64,000 nucleotides of DNA from Saprospiraceae bacterium (GCA_016713025.1 JADJPZ010000004.1:248001-312000), one strand, 5' to 3'; positions 36,044 through 45,106 are shown, counted from the stretch's first letter. Translations and numbers: made by a program. Notes: a model not told the origin generated them from the sequence alone.

Positions 36044-37795
36044 TTAATGTACTATTTTTACTCCTGACAAGGTGAAAGTATTGGCAACATACCCGGGCCG
36101 TTTGGCCGTGGCACTACTATTCCATTTTTTGCTGATCACAATTTTTTCTTCCGGCGCATAAAGAAAAATAGCAGGCTGATCGTTATATACTTGTTCCTGA
36201 ATTTTTTTATACAATCCTATCCTTTCATTGACATCTTTTGTCACAAGTATCCTGTCAATCATATCATCGGTGACATTATTTCTGTAGGACATTTCATTCG
36301 AACCATCAGGAGTATCATTGTCCGAATGCCATTTGTTGAGATCATCCCAGGCTATGATATCCTGTGAGATAACAGCAGGTACCAATTGAAATTTCCTTGT
36401 TTTAAGATTTTCTGCCCTAATGAGTTTGAAATCTTTTTCAGTAATACGAAAGTTGATACCCACTTTTTTTGATGATTCCTGCATCATCAAGGCTAGTTTT
36501 TTTCCCAACTCCTGACCAGAAATGAGTATTTCAATGTCTAAATTTGTTTTTTTGCCGTTTAGGACTTTTTCCAGTATTCCATCACCATCTGCATCTTTCC
36601 AGCCTGCTTGTGATAATAATTCTTTGGCTGTTGTCGGATCAAAAGGCAAAGGCACCAAGTCTTTATTAAACGTTTTTTTGATAGGATGTACTGGTCCGAC
36701 TGAACGAACAGCCATCCCGTTTTCAAGATTTGAAATAATATTGTCCACATCAACCAAATGTGCCAGAGCCCTTCGGACATTTTTATCAGAAAGTATAGGA
36801 TCCTTATTATTGATGTTGATAAAGTATTGTTTTGTCAGTGCAGGATGATAAAAGTTAAAATTATCCTTGATGGCAGTGTCTTCAGAAAGCTCTTTGTAGC
36901 TATCGGCAGATATTTCATTGATGACATCAATCGCACCACTTCTCAGTTGTGCCACTGCAGCAAGTTCATCTGCAATGATGTGAAATACCATTTTATCAGG
37001 TCCTTGTTGCAGGGATTTGTGCACCTGCGTTGTTCCCCAATAGTTTTCTTTCTTTTCCAAAATAATATTCTGATCAGAAATCCAGGATATAAATTTATAT
37101 GGACCACAGCCGCTGATGATATCTCTGGAATAGGTGTTACTGTTGAATCTGTCAGCAAATTGGACTAAGGCTGAATCTGCTTTTAACATGGATGCATTAT
37201 TTTCATTCAAATCTGCAAATTTATATGTTGACAATACATTGAGACTATCATATACGTATCTTGGATATATCTCCACATTGATGGCAGCTTCAAGAGCATT
37301 GATATAATCTTTAGCAAAGATCACCCTGAATTTTTTGGGATTCGTTGGGTCTGGTATGATATCTGAAATATTTTGAGTGATTTCTCTGTATTTTCCTGCA
37401 TTGGAAAGTGGCAGGTTGATAGCCTTGATTGTAAAAAGATAGTCCTCCGCAGTGATTGGACTTCCATTGTCCCATTTTGCATTGGGTAAAAGCGAGATAT
37501 CAAAATACACTCCACCTTTGTATTTTCCCGTGTCAATCGCCATTTCAACCGGAATTTTATCAATTAAAATCGGAGATAATTCCAGATCATCAGGATCGAA
37601 ATCGGCCAGTGGTAAGTGGATGTACTGGTAAATCTCCCTCGATGTAGGATTTGGAAATAATAAAGGATTTATCCTTTCAGGGTCTTTTTTCAACCTGATA
37701 TGGATGGTATTGTCGTCTTTGTTTTTGTCAGATTTACACGAAAAAACAGCTATTAAAACTATGAATGACAGCAATGAATAAAGTTTATTACGCAT
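36044..37795 (-). CDS. Peptide ABC transporter substrate-binding lipoprotein, OppA-like (SBP_bac_5)
   Basis: Extracytoplasmic peptide-binding protein delivering substrate to the OppBC permease. From the Met at 37795 it has 583 residues with a lipoprotein signal (MRNKLYSLLSFIVLIAVFSC). The SBP_bac_5 features are IRLKKDPERINPLLFPN near the start, NAKWDNGSPITAEDYLFTIKAI, VFHIIADELAAVAQLRSGAIDVI and DKNVRRALAHLVDVDNII. Upstream Mets at 37807 and 37843 are possible but would displace the signal peptide. Order oppA-oppB-oppC on the minus strand, with a small mobile repeat between oppA and oppB. Confidence 0.9.
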   Translation of the reverse strand: MRNKLYSLLSFIVLIAVFSCKSDKNKDDNTIHIRLKKDPERINPLLFPNPTSREIYQYIHLPLADFDPDDLELSPILIDKIPVEMAIDTGKYKGGVYFDISLLPNAKWDNGSPITAEDYLFTIKAINLPLSNAGKYREITQNISDIIPDPTNPKKFRVIFAKDYINALEAAINVEIYPRYVYDSLNVLSTYKFADLNENNASMLKADSALVQFADRFNSNTYSRDIISGCGPYKFISWISDQNIILEKKENYWGTTQVHKSLQQGPDKMVFHIIADELAAVAQLRSGAIDVINEISADSYKELSEDTAIKDNFNFYHPALTKQYFININNKDPILSDKNVRRALAHLVDVDNIISNLENGMAVRSVGPVHPIKKTFNKDLVPLPFDPTTAKELLSQAGWKDADGDGILEKVLNGKKTNLDIEILISGQELGKKLALMMQESSKKVGINFRITEKDFKLIRAENLKTRKFQLVPAVISQDIIAWDDLNKWHSDNDTPDGSNEMSYRNNVTDDMIDRILVTKDVNERIGLYKKIQEQVYNDQPAIFLYAPEEKIVISKKWNSSATAKRPGYVANTFTLSGVKIVH

Positions 37796-38036
37796 CAGAT
37801 TTGGCATATTGAGGAGTTTAACATTATGGTTTATTAAACACAAAAATATGAAACATATTCAAAAAAAGATTGAATGGCCTTTTTAATATTATGTTAATCG
37901 TAATTTTTATGCAAAATGCCTGAGTAGCTGTGGGCTAGAGTCCTACTTGAAAAGAAAAATGTAATCCTTAGCTTATTGCTTATATCTATCGTTTTGTAAA
38001 CCTATGATGTTTTCTATTGTTTGTTGCTTTTTAACC

Positions 38037-38329
38037 CAAACAGAAAATAGATTGCGAAATTTTACAATCATAATTATTTAATTTATAATACCTAAATATC
38101 TAAAATGAGATTCGTAGTGAGAGCTTCAAATACAAGAAAATCAGTACTTTTAGCGACAAATCATACTGTGTACAGCTATGCTGTAGTCACCACTATGGTG
38201 CGAAGCTAAAAGTGATCCGCCGCGGCGGAGACTGATTTTGAAGTATTTGGAGGTCGTAATAGATTATCATTTTAGATTTTTAGGTAATATATTATGATTT
38301 AAATTTTTCGCGGAATAGTTTCTGTCCAC
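38037..38329. repeat. Palindromic repeat, family D, copy 2, split by a second palindrome
   Basis: Outer arms CAAACAGAAAATAGATTGCG (38037-38056) and CGCGGAATAGTTTCTGTCC (right end at about 38328) match the other family D copies. The centre is replaced by a 196-bp palindrome (38090-38285), so the two palindromes are nested. This fills most of the spacer between oppA and the TIGR01777 gene; 37844-38036 shows nothing else. Confidence 0.7.
38090..38285. repeat. Long palindrome nested in the family D repeat
   Basis: Successive matching arms: ACCTAAATATCTAAAATGA / TCATTTTAGATTTTTAGGT, then CTTCAAATACAAGAAAATCAGT-like with ACTGATTTTGAAGTATTTGGAG-like, then ACTTTTAGC / GCTAAAAGT. A GC-rich CCGCCGCGGCGG segment sits in the right arm. 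A short relative of the outer arms occurs at 52171-52217. Confidence 0.7.
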
Positions 38330-38346
38330 TTTAATTTTACGGTATC

Positions 38347-39267
38347 ATGAATGAGATAAAAAAACAAGTCATACTTATCGCAGGTGGAACAGGATTGGTT
38401 GGCCGTCGTCTGATAGAAATGCTGGATAAAAATAAGTATGAAATCATAGTATTAAGTAGGAAGCCCACTCCATCTAACATATCTGGTATCACCTTTGCAA
38501 AGTGGGATATAGATAAGCAATATATTGAAAAAATTCCGGTTCCTGATCACATCGTCAATCTTGCAGGAGAGGGGATTGCAGATAAGAGATGGACTGAGGA
38601 CAGGAAAAAAAAATTGGTATCAAGTCGGGTCTATAGTGCCAAAACCATAAAAAAGTATCTGAATGATCAGCATTTAAAACCATTGACGTACTTATCTGCT
38701 TCAGCTGTAGGATATTATGGTGACAGAAATCACACTGTACTCACGGAAGAAAGTGATCCTGGCACTGGTTTTCTGTCAGAATGTTGTCAGGTATGGGAAG
38801 AATCTGCGCTTGAAACTGCCGAATTGTGTCATAGACATATCCTGTTGCGTATAGGTATTGTGTTATCGATGGATGGTGGTGCATTGCCAAAAATGACCAT
38901 GACTTCTGGTTTGCGTGTGTACAACTATTTCGGAAGGGGTGACCAATATTATCCATGGATTCATATCGATGATTTGTGCCTTATGATGATCTACTGCATT
39001 GAGAATAATCATATCCACGGCACTTACAATGCCTGTAGCCCAAACTCTGTCACAAATAAAACCATCATCGGTGAAGTTAAAAAAGCGAATAATCATTTTG
39101 GTGTGATCACACCCGTACCTGAGTTCATACTAAGGCTTTCACTTGGAGAGATGGCATCTGTGGTTTTAAACAGCAACAACGTAAGCAGTATAAAAATTCA
39201 ATCCGCAGGGTTTCGATTTAAATATCCTGATATAGCTTCGGCAATGCAGGACCTGATTGGAAAATGA
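38347..39267 (+). CDS. TIGR01777 family NAD(P)-dependent epimerase/reductase-like protein
   Basis: A 306-residue Rossmann-fold protein of the extended SDR type (YfcH/SulA-like group, TIGR01777 with C-terminal DUF1731). Seen: nucleotide loop GGTGLVGRRL at 14-23, the VNLAGEGIADKRWTEDRKK segment characteristic of this family, SASAVGYYG with the active-site Tyr, and the C-terminal PEFILRLSLGEMASVVLNSNNV then AGFRFKYPDIASAMQDL, which is the DUF1731 signature. The physiological substrate of the family is not established. Single-gene unit. Confidence 0.9.
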   Translation: MNEIKKQVILIAGGTGLVGRRLIEMLDKNKYEIIVLSRKPTPSNISGITFAKWDIDKQYIEKIPVPDHIVNLAGEGIADKRWTEDRKKKLVSSRVYSAKTIKKYLNDQHLKPLTYLSASAVGYYGDRNHTVLTEESDPGTGFLSECCQVWEESALETAELCHRHILLRIGIVLSMDGGALPKMTMTSGLRVYNYFGRGDQYYPWIHIDDLCLMMIYCIENNHIHGTYNACSPNSVTNKTIIGEVKKANNHFGVITPVPEFILRLSLGEMASVVLNSNNVSSIKIQSAGFRFKYPDIASAMQDLIGK

Positions 39268-39535
39268 CCTTTTTAGTAAGCATCATTTGTAGTCAAAAGA
39301 AATAAACATGGGTATCATATTAGTATATTGGTAATCAAATAGATATATATTTTTGGATCATTTATATTTGTACTATTTAAATTTTATTAACAAATGAAAC
39401 AATATTTATGATTTCCGGATTGTTATTATTAAAATCGAGTCTTGATTTAGCTTTTGACCCTCACTGAATTGTTTTAAGGTAAATTTTAAATAAAATATAA
39501 AAGGACTGATTTTAAAGTGTCTCAAATAATTTATT

Positions 39536-39543
39536 TACCTTTG
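39536..39543 (+). promoter_or_regulatory. Putative -7 element of the GT4 gene
   Basis: TACCTTTG (TAnnTTTG) 38 bp upstream of the start at 39582. The -33 region has only a TTTAAAG-like sequence. The rest of the 39268-39581 spacer is AT-rich and empty. Confidence 0.45.
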
Positions 39544-39581
39544 TTATTCATTTATGAGAATTTTAATAGACGGATAGTGAT

Positions 39582-40820
39582 ATGAAGATCCTTCAGTTGT
39601 GTAAAAAATTTCCATTTCCTCTTAAAGATGGCGAGTCTATAGCAGTGACTTATCTTAGTCATGCCTTGCATGATTTGGGATGTGATATTACATTATTGAG
39701 CATGAATACTTCAAAACACTATACTGATTTGAATTCATTACCTAGAGAATTTAACCACTATAAAGAAATTCATGTTACCGCTTTAGATAATAGCATCAAT
39801 GCATTTTCAGCATTTAAAAACCTTTTTTCTAAAGAGTCTTATCATGTAAGCCGCTTTGTTTGCCCTGATTTTAAAAATAAACTTGTAGAACTGCTTCAAA
39901 ATAATGAGTTTGATGTCATTCAGCTGGAAACTTTATACCTGGCACCATATATAGATGTAATAAAAAAACACTCCAAGGCACTCATTACGATGCGGGCACA
40001 CAATATTGAGTTTGAAATTTGGGAAAGAATCACTTCCAACACAAAGTTTACATTTAAAAAATGGTACCTGAAGTATCTGACAGGCAAACTAAAAAGATTT
40101 GAACTCGAAAACCTGAACAAATATGACTATCTCATCGCTGTTTCTGAACGCGATCTGAGAAAATTTAAAACTCTGGGCTATAAAAACGGAGCAATGTCTT
40201 CACCCATAGGACTTGATATCAGAAACTACAATTTAAGTGCCAATAAACAAAACAACAGAGATATCTGCTTTATAGGGGCTCTGGACTGGATGCCAAATAT
40301 GGAAGGTTTGATATGGTTTTTGGAGAAAGTATGGCCTGCTATACATGAAAAGTATCCTCATGTAAAATTCCACATAGCCGGGCGCAACACACCTGACACC
40401 CTGCAAGCCATAAATCTCTCAAATGTAGTGGTGCATGGTGAGGTTTCCAATGCGATTTCTTTTATGGATGATTATCACATGATGGTAGTTCCTTTGTTTT
40501 CAGGCAGTGGTATGAGAGTTAAAATACTGGAAGGTATGGCATTAGGCAAAACAATCATCACTACCGGTATGGGCAAGGAAGGCATCCATGCAGAAGATGG
40601 TATTCATTTATTTGAAGCAATGGATGAAAAGGACTTTATTCAGAAAATTTCTGACATACTCGATGGCAAAATAGATACTAATAAAATAAGTCAGGCAGCA
40701 CGCCAGTTTGTTGTAGATCATTATGATCACGGTGTGAATGCTTCAAAACTGCTCGAAAAATATAACAATCTCTTATCCAATCCTTATTATCAAAAAGAAT
40801 CAACTAATCCAATACATTGA
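39582..40820 (+). CDS. GT4-type glycosyltransferase
   Basis: A 412-residue GT-B fold glycosyltransferase, probably acting at the cytoplasmic membrane on a surface glycan. N-terminal acceptor domain: KILQLCKKFPFPLKDGESIAVTYLSHALHDLGC. C-terminal donor domain: ICFIGALDWMPNMEGLIWFLEKVWPAI, FHIAGRNTP and VPLFSGSGMRVKILEGMALGKTIITTGMGKEGI, containing the E-x7-E-like region of GT4 enzymes. The W-M-P-N-x-E motif after the donor-domain start is typical of a group seen in cell-envelope polysaccharide loci. The downstream lipoprotein gene starts 23 bp after the stop. Donor sugar unknown. Confidence 0.88.
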   Translation: MKILQLCKKFPFPLKDGESIAVTYLSHALHDLGCDITLLSMNTSKHYTDLNSLPREFNHYKEIHVTALDNSINAFSAFKNLFSKESYHVSRFVCPDFKNKLVELLQNNEFDVIQLETLYLAPYIDVIKKHSKALITMRAHNIEFEIWERITSNTKFTFKKWYLKYLTGKLKRFELENLNKYDYLIAVSERDLRKFKTLGYKNGAMSSPIGLDIRNYNLSANKQNNRDICFIGALDWMPNMEGLIWFLEKVWPAIHEKYPHVKFHIAGRNTPDTLQAINLSNVVVHGEVSNAISFMDDYHMMVVPLFSGSGMRVKILEGMALGKTIITTGMGKEGIHAEDGIHLFEAMDEKDFIQKISDILDGKIDTNKISQAARQFVVDHYDHGVNASKLLEKYNNLLSNPYYQKESTNPIH

Positions 40821-40843
40821 TTTTTAATACTATTTTTGAAAAT

Positions 40844-41671
40844 ATGAAGAGAGTTTTAGTGGTTTCGTCTTTGGGATGTCTGTTCTTTTTGATATCATGT
40901 AAAAACGAAATCGGCAGATTGCCTTCCAAAGACAATATCACCTTTATTCCCGAAACCGAATCATTCAGATCAGGTAAAGATTGTGATTTACAGGATTCAC
41001 TGATGAATGAGTGTGCGATCCTTAATGTAAAACGACTTCTACCCAAAAACATCAATAATGACTTGGGAAAGGCGGTAACAGATACCATAGAAAGCTATAT
41101 TAAAGGCATGATAGGAGATTGTATTTTTCCCGAAAATACATCTGTTATTGATAGAGACATATCCGTGGACTCATTGTCAAAGTTATATTTTCTGCAGCAT
41201 AGGGATTTTGTAAAGGAATTTCCTGAAGCAGGAGGTAAGGTTTGGAATATAGATATCAGTGTGGATTCTGTATTTCAAAATCCTAAAGTATTATGTCTCT
41301 CTGTTAATGGTTTTACGTTTTTGGGAGGTGCACATCCCAATACATTTATCACTTATCACAATTTTGATAAAGCTACCGGTAAAACATTGGCGTTGGAAAG
41401 TATCATTACTGACCTCGAAGCCTTCAGGAAAATTGCCGAATCAGAATTTCGTAAGAATCAGGAACTCACAGAAAATCAGGATCTTGAAGAAGCGGGTTAC
41501 TTTTTTGACAATGGTGTGTATAGCCTTCCTTCTCAGTATGCGGTGACAGATGAGGGCCTTATGATGTTTTACAATGCCTATGAAGCAGCAGCGTATGTAG
41601 TCGGTCAAATCACCTTCACCATACCTTATGCATCATTGGAAGGAATAGTCATGATGGAAAAGCTGAAGTAA
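40844..41671 (+). CDS. DUF3298/DUF4163-type lipoprotein
   Basis: A 275-residue lipoprotein from the ATG at 40844 (signal MKRVLVVSSLGCLFFLISC). It contains a DUF4163/DUF3298 pair as in RsiV-like and PdaC-like proteins: LSVNGFTFLGGAHPNTFITYHNFDKATGKTLALESII is the typical G-G-A-H-P motif, and SQYAVTDEGLMMFYNAYEAAAYVVG is the end of DUF3298. The RsiV group can bind lysozyme, but no sigma factor is adjacent, so no such role is claimed. The longer frame from 40817 lacks the signal-peptide start and overlaps the glycosyltransferase by 4 bp. Confidence 0.83.
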   Translation: MKRVLVVSSLGCLFFLISCKNEIGRLPSKDNITFIPETESFRSGKDCDLQDSLMNECAILNVKRLLPKNINNDLGKAVTDTIESYIKGMIGDCIFPENTSVIDRDISVDSLSKLYFLQHRDFVKEFPEAGGKVWNIDISVDSVFQNPKVLCLSVNGFTFLGGAHPNTFITYHNFDKATGKTLALESIITDLEAFRKIAESEFRKNQELTENQDLEEAGYFFDNGVYSLPSQYAVTDEGLMMFYNAYEAAAYVVGQITFTIPYASLEGIVMMEKLK

Positions 41672-41735
41672 GAAGAACTGCCAATATTTATTATTGCAAA
41701 GATGAATGGCATTTTAAAAAGAATGGCTTGGCTAC

Positions 41736-42521
41736 CTACTTAACAAAGCTATATTCCTTCAGATAATCCGCAAATAATCTTATTTTATTTTGATCTACAG
41801 GCTTAAATAGAAATGGAGCTACATCTTTTGCCATTTCATCCATATTTAAAGTTTGAAATTTGTCCAGCAATCTTGCTTTTAGTTCATCCGGCGTGTTAAT
41901 TCCATATTTTTGATTTAGATATTCCATGTTTGGATATATACCTCTACCCATAAGAAAAATAAGGTCGAAAAAATCCCGGCCTTTATTGCGGCTTCTGTTC
42001 AATATAGCAAAACATTTTTGGGACATCAATAAATCCGGAGGTGTCGCAAATATTCTTGTAAACACATCAAATTTATTCAATATCGGTTGGTCGGGTTTAA
42101 AATTAAAATGCTGAGGTTCTGTGTCAAGTTGAATTAATATTTTTTCTTCAGTATATCCGGACAACCCTTGTTCAAAAAGTAGCATTGGAAATCGGATGTA
42201 GCAATGATATGCTCCTTTTGCTACTTGATTTGTTTCTATTTTATACCCGGCAAACTCCAGTTCGGTCCTGATATTCTTTGATATTTCATCAAATTCATTA
42301 AAATGTAAATCGAAATTGTCAAAGTCTAAATCTTCCGAAAACCGTTGGTTTTGGTGTATTAATCGGAGGCAGGTACCACATAAAAAAACTAATTTTTCGG
42401 CATATGGCCCATTGAAAATTATTTCCAGAATTTTGTATTGCAAATACTCCCTTAAAATAAATCTCTTGAATACCCTGAGGTGTTCAGGATAATATTGTGA
42501 TATTTCATTGACACTAAGCAT
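41736..42521 (-). CDS. AbiEii/AbiGii-type nucleotidyltransferase toxin
   Basis: Toxin half of a probable type IV toxin-antitoxin system (AbiE, DUF1814). The 261-residue protein has the nucleotidyltransferase motif I LCGTCLRL (about 47-54) followed by RFSEDLDFDNF (60-70) with the paired acids, and later the NRSRNKGRDFFDLIFLM block with the R-D-x-x-D motif near residue 175. In studied AbiE systems the toxin transfers nucleotides to tRNA or another target and causes growth arrest in phage-infected cells. It overlaps the antitoxin gene by 8 bp, in the order antitoxin then toxin, as expected. Confidence 0.88.
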   Translation of the reverse strand: MLSVNEISQYYPEHLRVFKRFILREYLQYKILEIIFNGPYAEKLVFLCGTCLRLIHQNQRFSEDLDFDNFDLHFNEFDEISKNIRTELEFAGYKIETNQVAKGAYHCYIRFPMLLFEQGLSGYTEEKILIQLDTEPQHFNFKPDQPILNKFDVFTRIFATPPDLLMSQKCFAILNRSRNKGRDFFDLIFLMGRGIYPNMEYLNQKYGINTPDELKARLLDKFQTLNMDEMAKDVAPFLFKPVDQNKIRLFADYLKEYSFVK

Positions 42522-43122
42522 CGAGATATTTTTTAAGTAAGTTTATTCTATGATTCAAGACGGGAGAGCAAAATAGATTCAGATATTCTTGTAATAATAT
42601 TTTGTCCATTCCTTTTAGCACATCTTTGTTCCAACGCAGGGCTTTGATACTATAGTAATCACGAATATCGGTGCGTAAATATAAAAAATCTAAGACAGCT
42701 TTTTCAATAGATGCTATCTTGAATGTGGTGGTTTCATGATCTACCAGGCAGTATCCGAAAAATAGTTCCTTTTTTATCGTTTGATAATTAAATATTCCCA
42801 CTTTTGTATCAAATAGATTTGTTTTACGCGTTGACACAGACTGTATCCGGTATACTCCTTCAGGTATAATACCGTGATAATTTAGAGCTGACTCCATAGA
42901 AACATAAGACGGCGAGTACATCTTATTAGCAATGAAATATAATTTATACTCATCAATCATTGTTTCGGACAAAAGATAATAATTATTTCTGAGCTTTATC
43001 AGGTATCCTTTTTTTTGCCAGTTGACCAAATTTTTAGCATTAAAAAACGGATAGACTTTGCTTATTTCTTGTGGGGTAATCACAACAAATTGCTTGAAAT
43101 TATTTCTAAAATTTTCATACAT
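42514..43122 (-). CDS. AbiEi-like antitoxin
   Basis: A 202-residue partner of the AbiEii-type toxin. The N-terminus looks like a winged helix (ITPQEISKVYPFFNAKNLVNWQKKGYLIKLRNNYYLL), as in AbiEi antitoxins, which repress their own promoter. The centre has YSPSYVSMESALNYHGIIPE and then ASIEKAVLDFLYLR, both typical of the AbiEi_3/AbiEi_4 regions. No toxin-like motif. It is the first gene of the pair, with a candidate promoter just upstream (43140-43147). Autoregulation is inferred from the family. Confidence 0.87.
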   Translation of the reverse strand: MYENFRNNFKQFVVITPQEISKVYPFFNAKNLVNWQKKGYLIKLRNNYYLLSETMIDEYKLYFIANKMYSPSYVSMESALNYHGIIPEGVYRIQSVSTRKTNLFDTKVGIFNYQTIKKELFFGYCLVDHETTTFKIASIEKAVLDFLYLRTDIRDYYSIKALRWNKDVLKGMDKILLQEYLNLFCSPVLNHRINLLKKYLDA

Positions 43123-43139
43123 TCATTTCCAATTATGGA

Positions 43140-43147
43140 CAAAAATA
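43140..43147 (-). promoter_or_regulatory. Putative -7 element of the AbiE operon
   Basis: Minus-strand TATTTTTG (TAnnTTTG) 18 bp before the antitoxin start codon, with TTTG at 43171-43174 (23-bp spacing, longer than the ideal 19). Confidence 0.45.
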
Positions 43148-43185
43148 GTAATTTATGGAAATATAATCAACAAATACTGAAAAAT

Positions 43186-43750
43186 GTGTGTATAACATAT
43201 TGCACTTCTTTTAGGGTAAGAATGAAAACGAGCAAACGGCACTTTTGAGAATGTGTCTATAAGGAATATTTCATCAATTTACCCCCGACCCCTGAAGGCC
43301 CCTGAAGGGGAGAGCAGATGTCTGAAGAGTGGTAAAGGGTGGGGCGTCTCAAGCATAGCTTGACAGGCTCTTTAGGGAATGAGGGTAGCGGGGAGGAAAA
43401 TATGAATTTGTGCAATTCCATCTAACTCACCATAACACCTTGATTATCAATTATGGAAAACCCCGCTATTGGGGTGTATCCCAAAATTGCACTATATTAT
43501 ATAATTTTTAAGTTTCTAATTTAGTGTATTATCTTAGTAGTTAAGAGTTAAAGGGTGGGTCGTCTCAAGCATAGCTTGACAGGCTCTTTAGGGAATGGGG
43601 GTAGCGGGCAGTATAAACAATTTTAGTGCAAAAATGGGGAACACCAGCTATTGTAATATATTTTTGATATATAGGCTTCTTTCTTACGAAGGACAAGTTA
43701 GCAAGGAATTTCTTTATTAGAGAAAATAACTTCTATTTTGTTATACACAC
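43186..43750. repeat. MITE-like element, family B, copy 3 (long, composite)
   Basis: Left end GTGTGTATAACATATTGCAC and right end TTTTGTTATACACAC are the family B ends. Inside, the segment CGTCTCAAGCATAGCTTGAC with CAGGCTCTTTAGGGAATG occurs twice (near 43346 and 43569); its counterpart is in the copy at 35856 in reverse. Flanks CTGAAAAAT and CTGTAAAAA are only similar. The remaining stretch 43751-44054 is AT-rich and shows nothing I can name. Confidence 0.65.
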
Positions 43751-44054
43751 CTGTAAAAAAGGTAATTTGAACTGATTTAATTGGCTTTATTCTTGTTAAA
43801 ATATGAATATTGAATATTGAATAAAACTTTGCTATCTTGTTCAAATAAAGAAAGTCAGGACTTGAATTTGAATACTAATTTTACCCCAAGCATATATTTA
43901 CTGACATTCTACTTATCATGTATAGACTTTAGCAAAGCCTAAATAATCAATAAATAAATAATTTTATCTGATTGAATTTAGAAAACTCTAATCAATATAT
44001 ATTGAATTGGAATGAATGGTGATGCTTGAAATATGGTAAGAGGCTGTGAATAAC

Positions 44055-44214
44055 GGGTGTATTTCATTTTTTCGCTTCACATTAAAAATCACCATTTTAT
44101 TATTTCGCGATTCAGGCAAGATGCCTGTCTATATTGCATCGTAGCCGGAAGCTACGACGAACAAACGAAACTCGATAAGAAATCGAGCAAAGGGCGAAAA
44201 AATGAAATGCACCC
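44055..44214. repeat. MITE-like element, family C, with three internal hairpins
   Basis: 160 bp with 21-bp terminal inverted repeats differing at one position (GGGTGTATTTCATTTTTTCG... and its complement ending ATGCACCC) and a perfect 8-bp flanking duplication TGAATAAC (44047-44054 and 44215-44222). Inside are three small hairpins: CAGGCAAGATGCCTG, CGTAGCCGGAAGCTACG and CTCGATAAGAAATCGAG. No coding frame. Confidence 0.85.
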
Positions 44215-44242
44215 TGAATAACTTTTAGAAAATTTTGATATA

Positions 44243-44980
44243 TTAATATAGCTTCGACTTCACTAAGCCAATTTTGCTGAGTAAATGTACAACTGAAACC
44301 CTCAGTACACCCAAACCATATTTACTGCTTCTGGTGAAATTGATAGATGATGCCTCTTCGAAATATTTAGTGGGGCAAGTCACTTCTGCGATTTCGTAGC
44401 CTTTGTATATGATCTGTGATAACATCTCATTGTCATAGATGAAGTCATCTGAATTGACGTTGTATTTGATGTTTTGAAGTACATCGCGGCTGAATGCCCT
44501 GTAACCGGTATGATACTCGGACAATTTATATCCGACGAGAAAGTTTTGTGTAAGGGTAAGAAATCTGTTAGCAATATATTTATACAATGGCATGCCACCT
44601 TTGAGTGCACCCTTGCCCAGAATTCTTGAGCCGAGGACTACAGGATAAAGGTCTTCACCTATTATATTGACCATAGATGGAATCAGCAGTGGAGTGTACT
44701 GGTAATCAGGATGAAGCATGATGACTATATCCCCACCGAGTTCGAGTGCTTTATTGTAAAGGGATTTTTGATTGCCGCCATAACCTTTGTTTTTTTCATG
44801 CACTATGACATGTTGTATCCCGATATGGTGAGCGAGTTCTGCGGTATTGTCTTTCGATGCATCATCACATAGTATGACTTCATCTACCAGATCAAAAGGT
44901 ATCTCATCATATGTTTTTTTGAGTGTTTTGGCAGCATTGTAAGCAGGTAGTACCACCACCACTTTTTTGTTTTTGTACAT
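44243..44980 (-). CDS. Family 2 glycosyltransferase (DPM1/polyprenyl-phosphate sugar synthase-like)
   Basis: A 245-residue GT-A fold enzyme without a membrane anchor. It has the GT2 start VVVLPAYNAAKTLKKTYDEIP (about 8-28), ILCDDASKDNTAELA with the DDAS/D-N-T donor-binding motif (about 36-50), KNKGYGGNQKSLYNKALELGGDIVIMLHPDYQY (DxD-like HPDYQY) and a long C-terminal part. This resembles the polyprenyl-phosphate mannosyl/glucosyl synthase group. It may supply lipid-linked sugar for GT87- or GT-C-type enzymes such as the one at 22898, though they are not adjacent. A MITE-like element ends 28 bp beyond its stop. Confidence 0.88.
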   Translation of the reverse strand: MYKNKKVVVVLPAYNAAKTLKKTYDEIPFDLVDEVILCDDASKDNTAELAHHIGIQHVIVHEKNKGYGGNQKSLYNKALELGGDIVIMLHPDYQYTPLLIPSMVNIIGEDLYPVVLGSRILGKGALKGGMPLYKYIANRFLTLTQNFLVGYKLSEYHTGYRAFSRDVLQNIKYNVNSDDFIYDNEMLSQIIYKGYEIAEVTCPTKYFEEASSINFTRSSKYGLGVLRVSVVHLLSKIGLVKSKLY

Positions 44981-45106
44981 GCTGAAAGATGACCTTTAGG
45001 TGAAGAATCTTAAATAACGATTTTTTCGCAGACTAAATGAAGTATCAAGAGAGAGTGGACTTTTTTTCAAAACTCAATAATTCAATCCTGAAACCTTTAA
45101 CCTGAA

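Noticed and set aside
36758..37168. 136-codon plus-strand frame opposite oppA
   Set aside because: Shadow frame: Cys- and Phe-rich, no family resemblance, antisense to a clear SBP_bac_5 gene.
44055..44214. tRNA-like or small RNA gene because of three adjacent hairpins
   Set aside because: No tRNA arms or anticodon arrangement, and the outer inverted repeats with 8-bp duplication point to a mobile mini-element. A structured RNA cannot be excluded but is not claimed.
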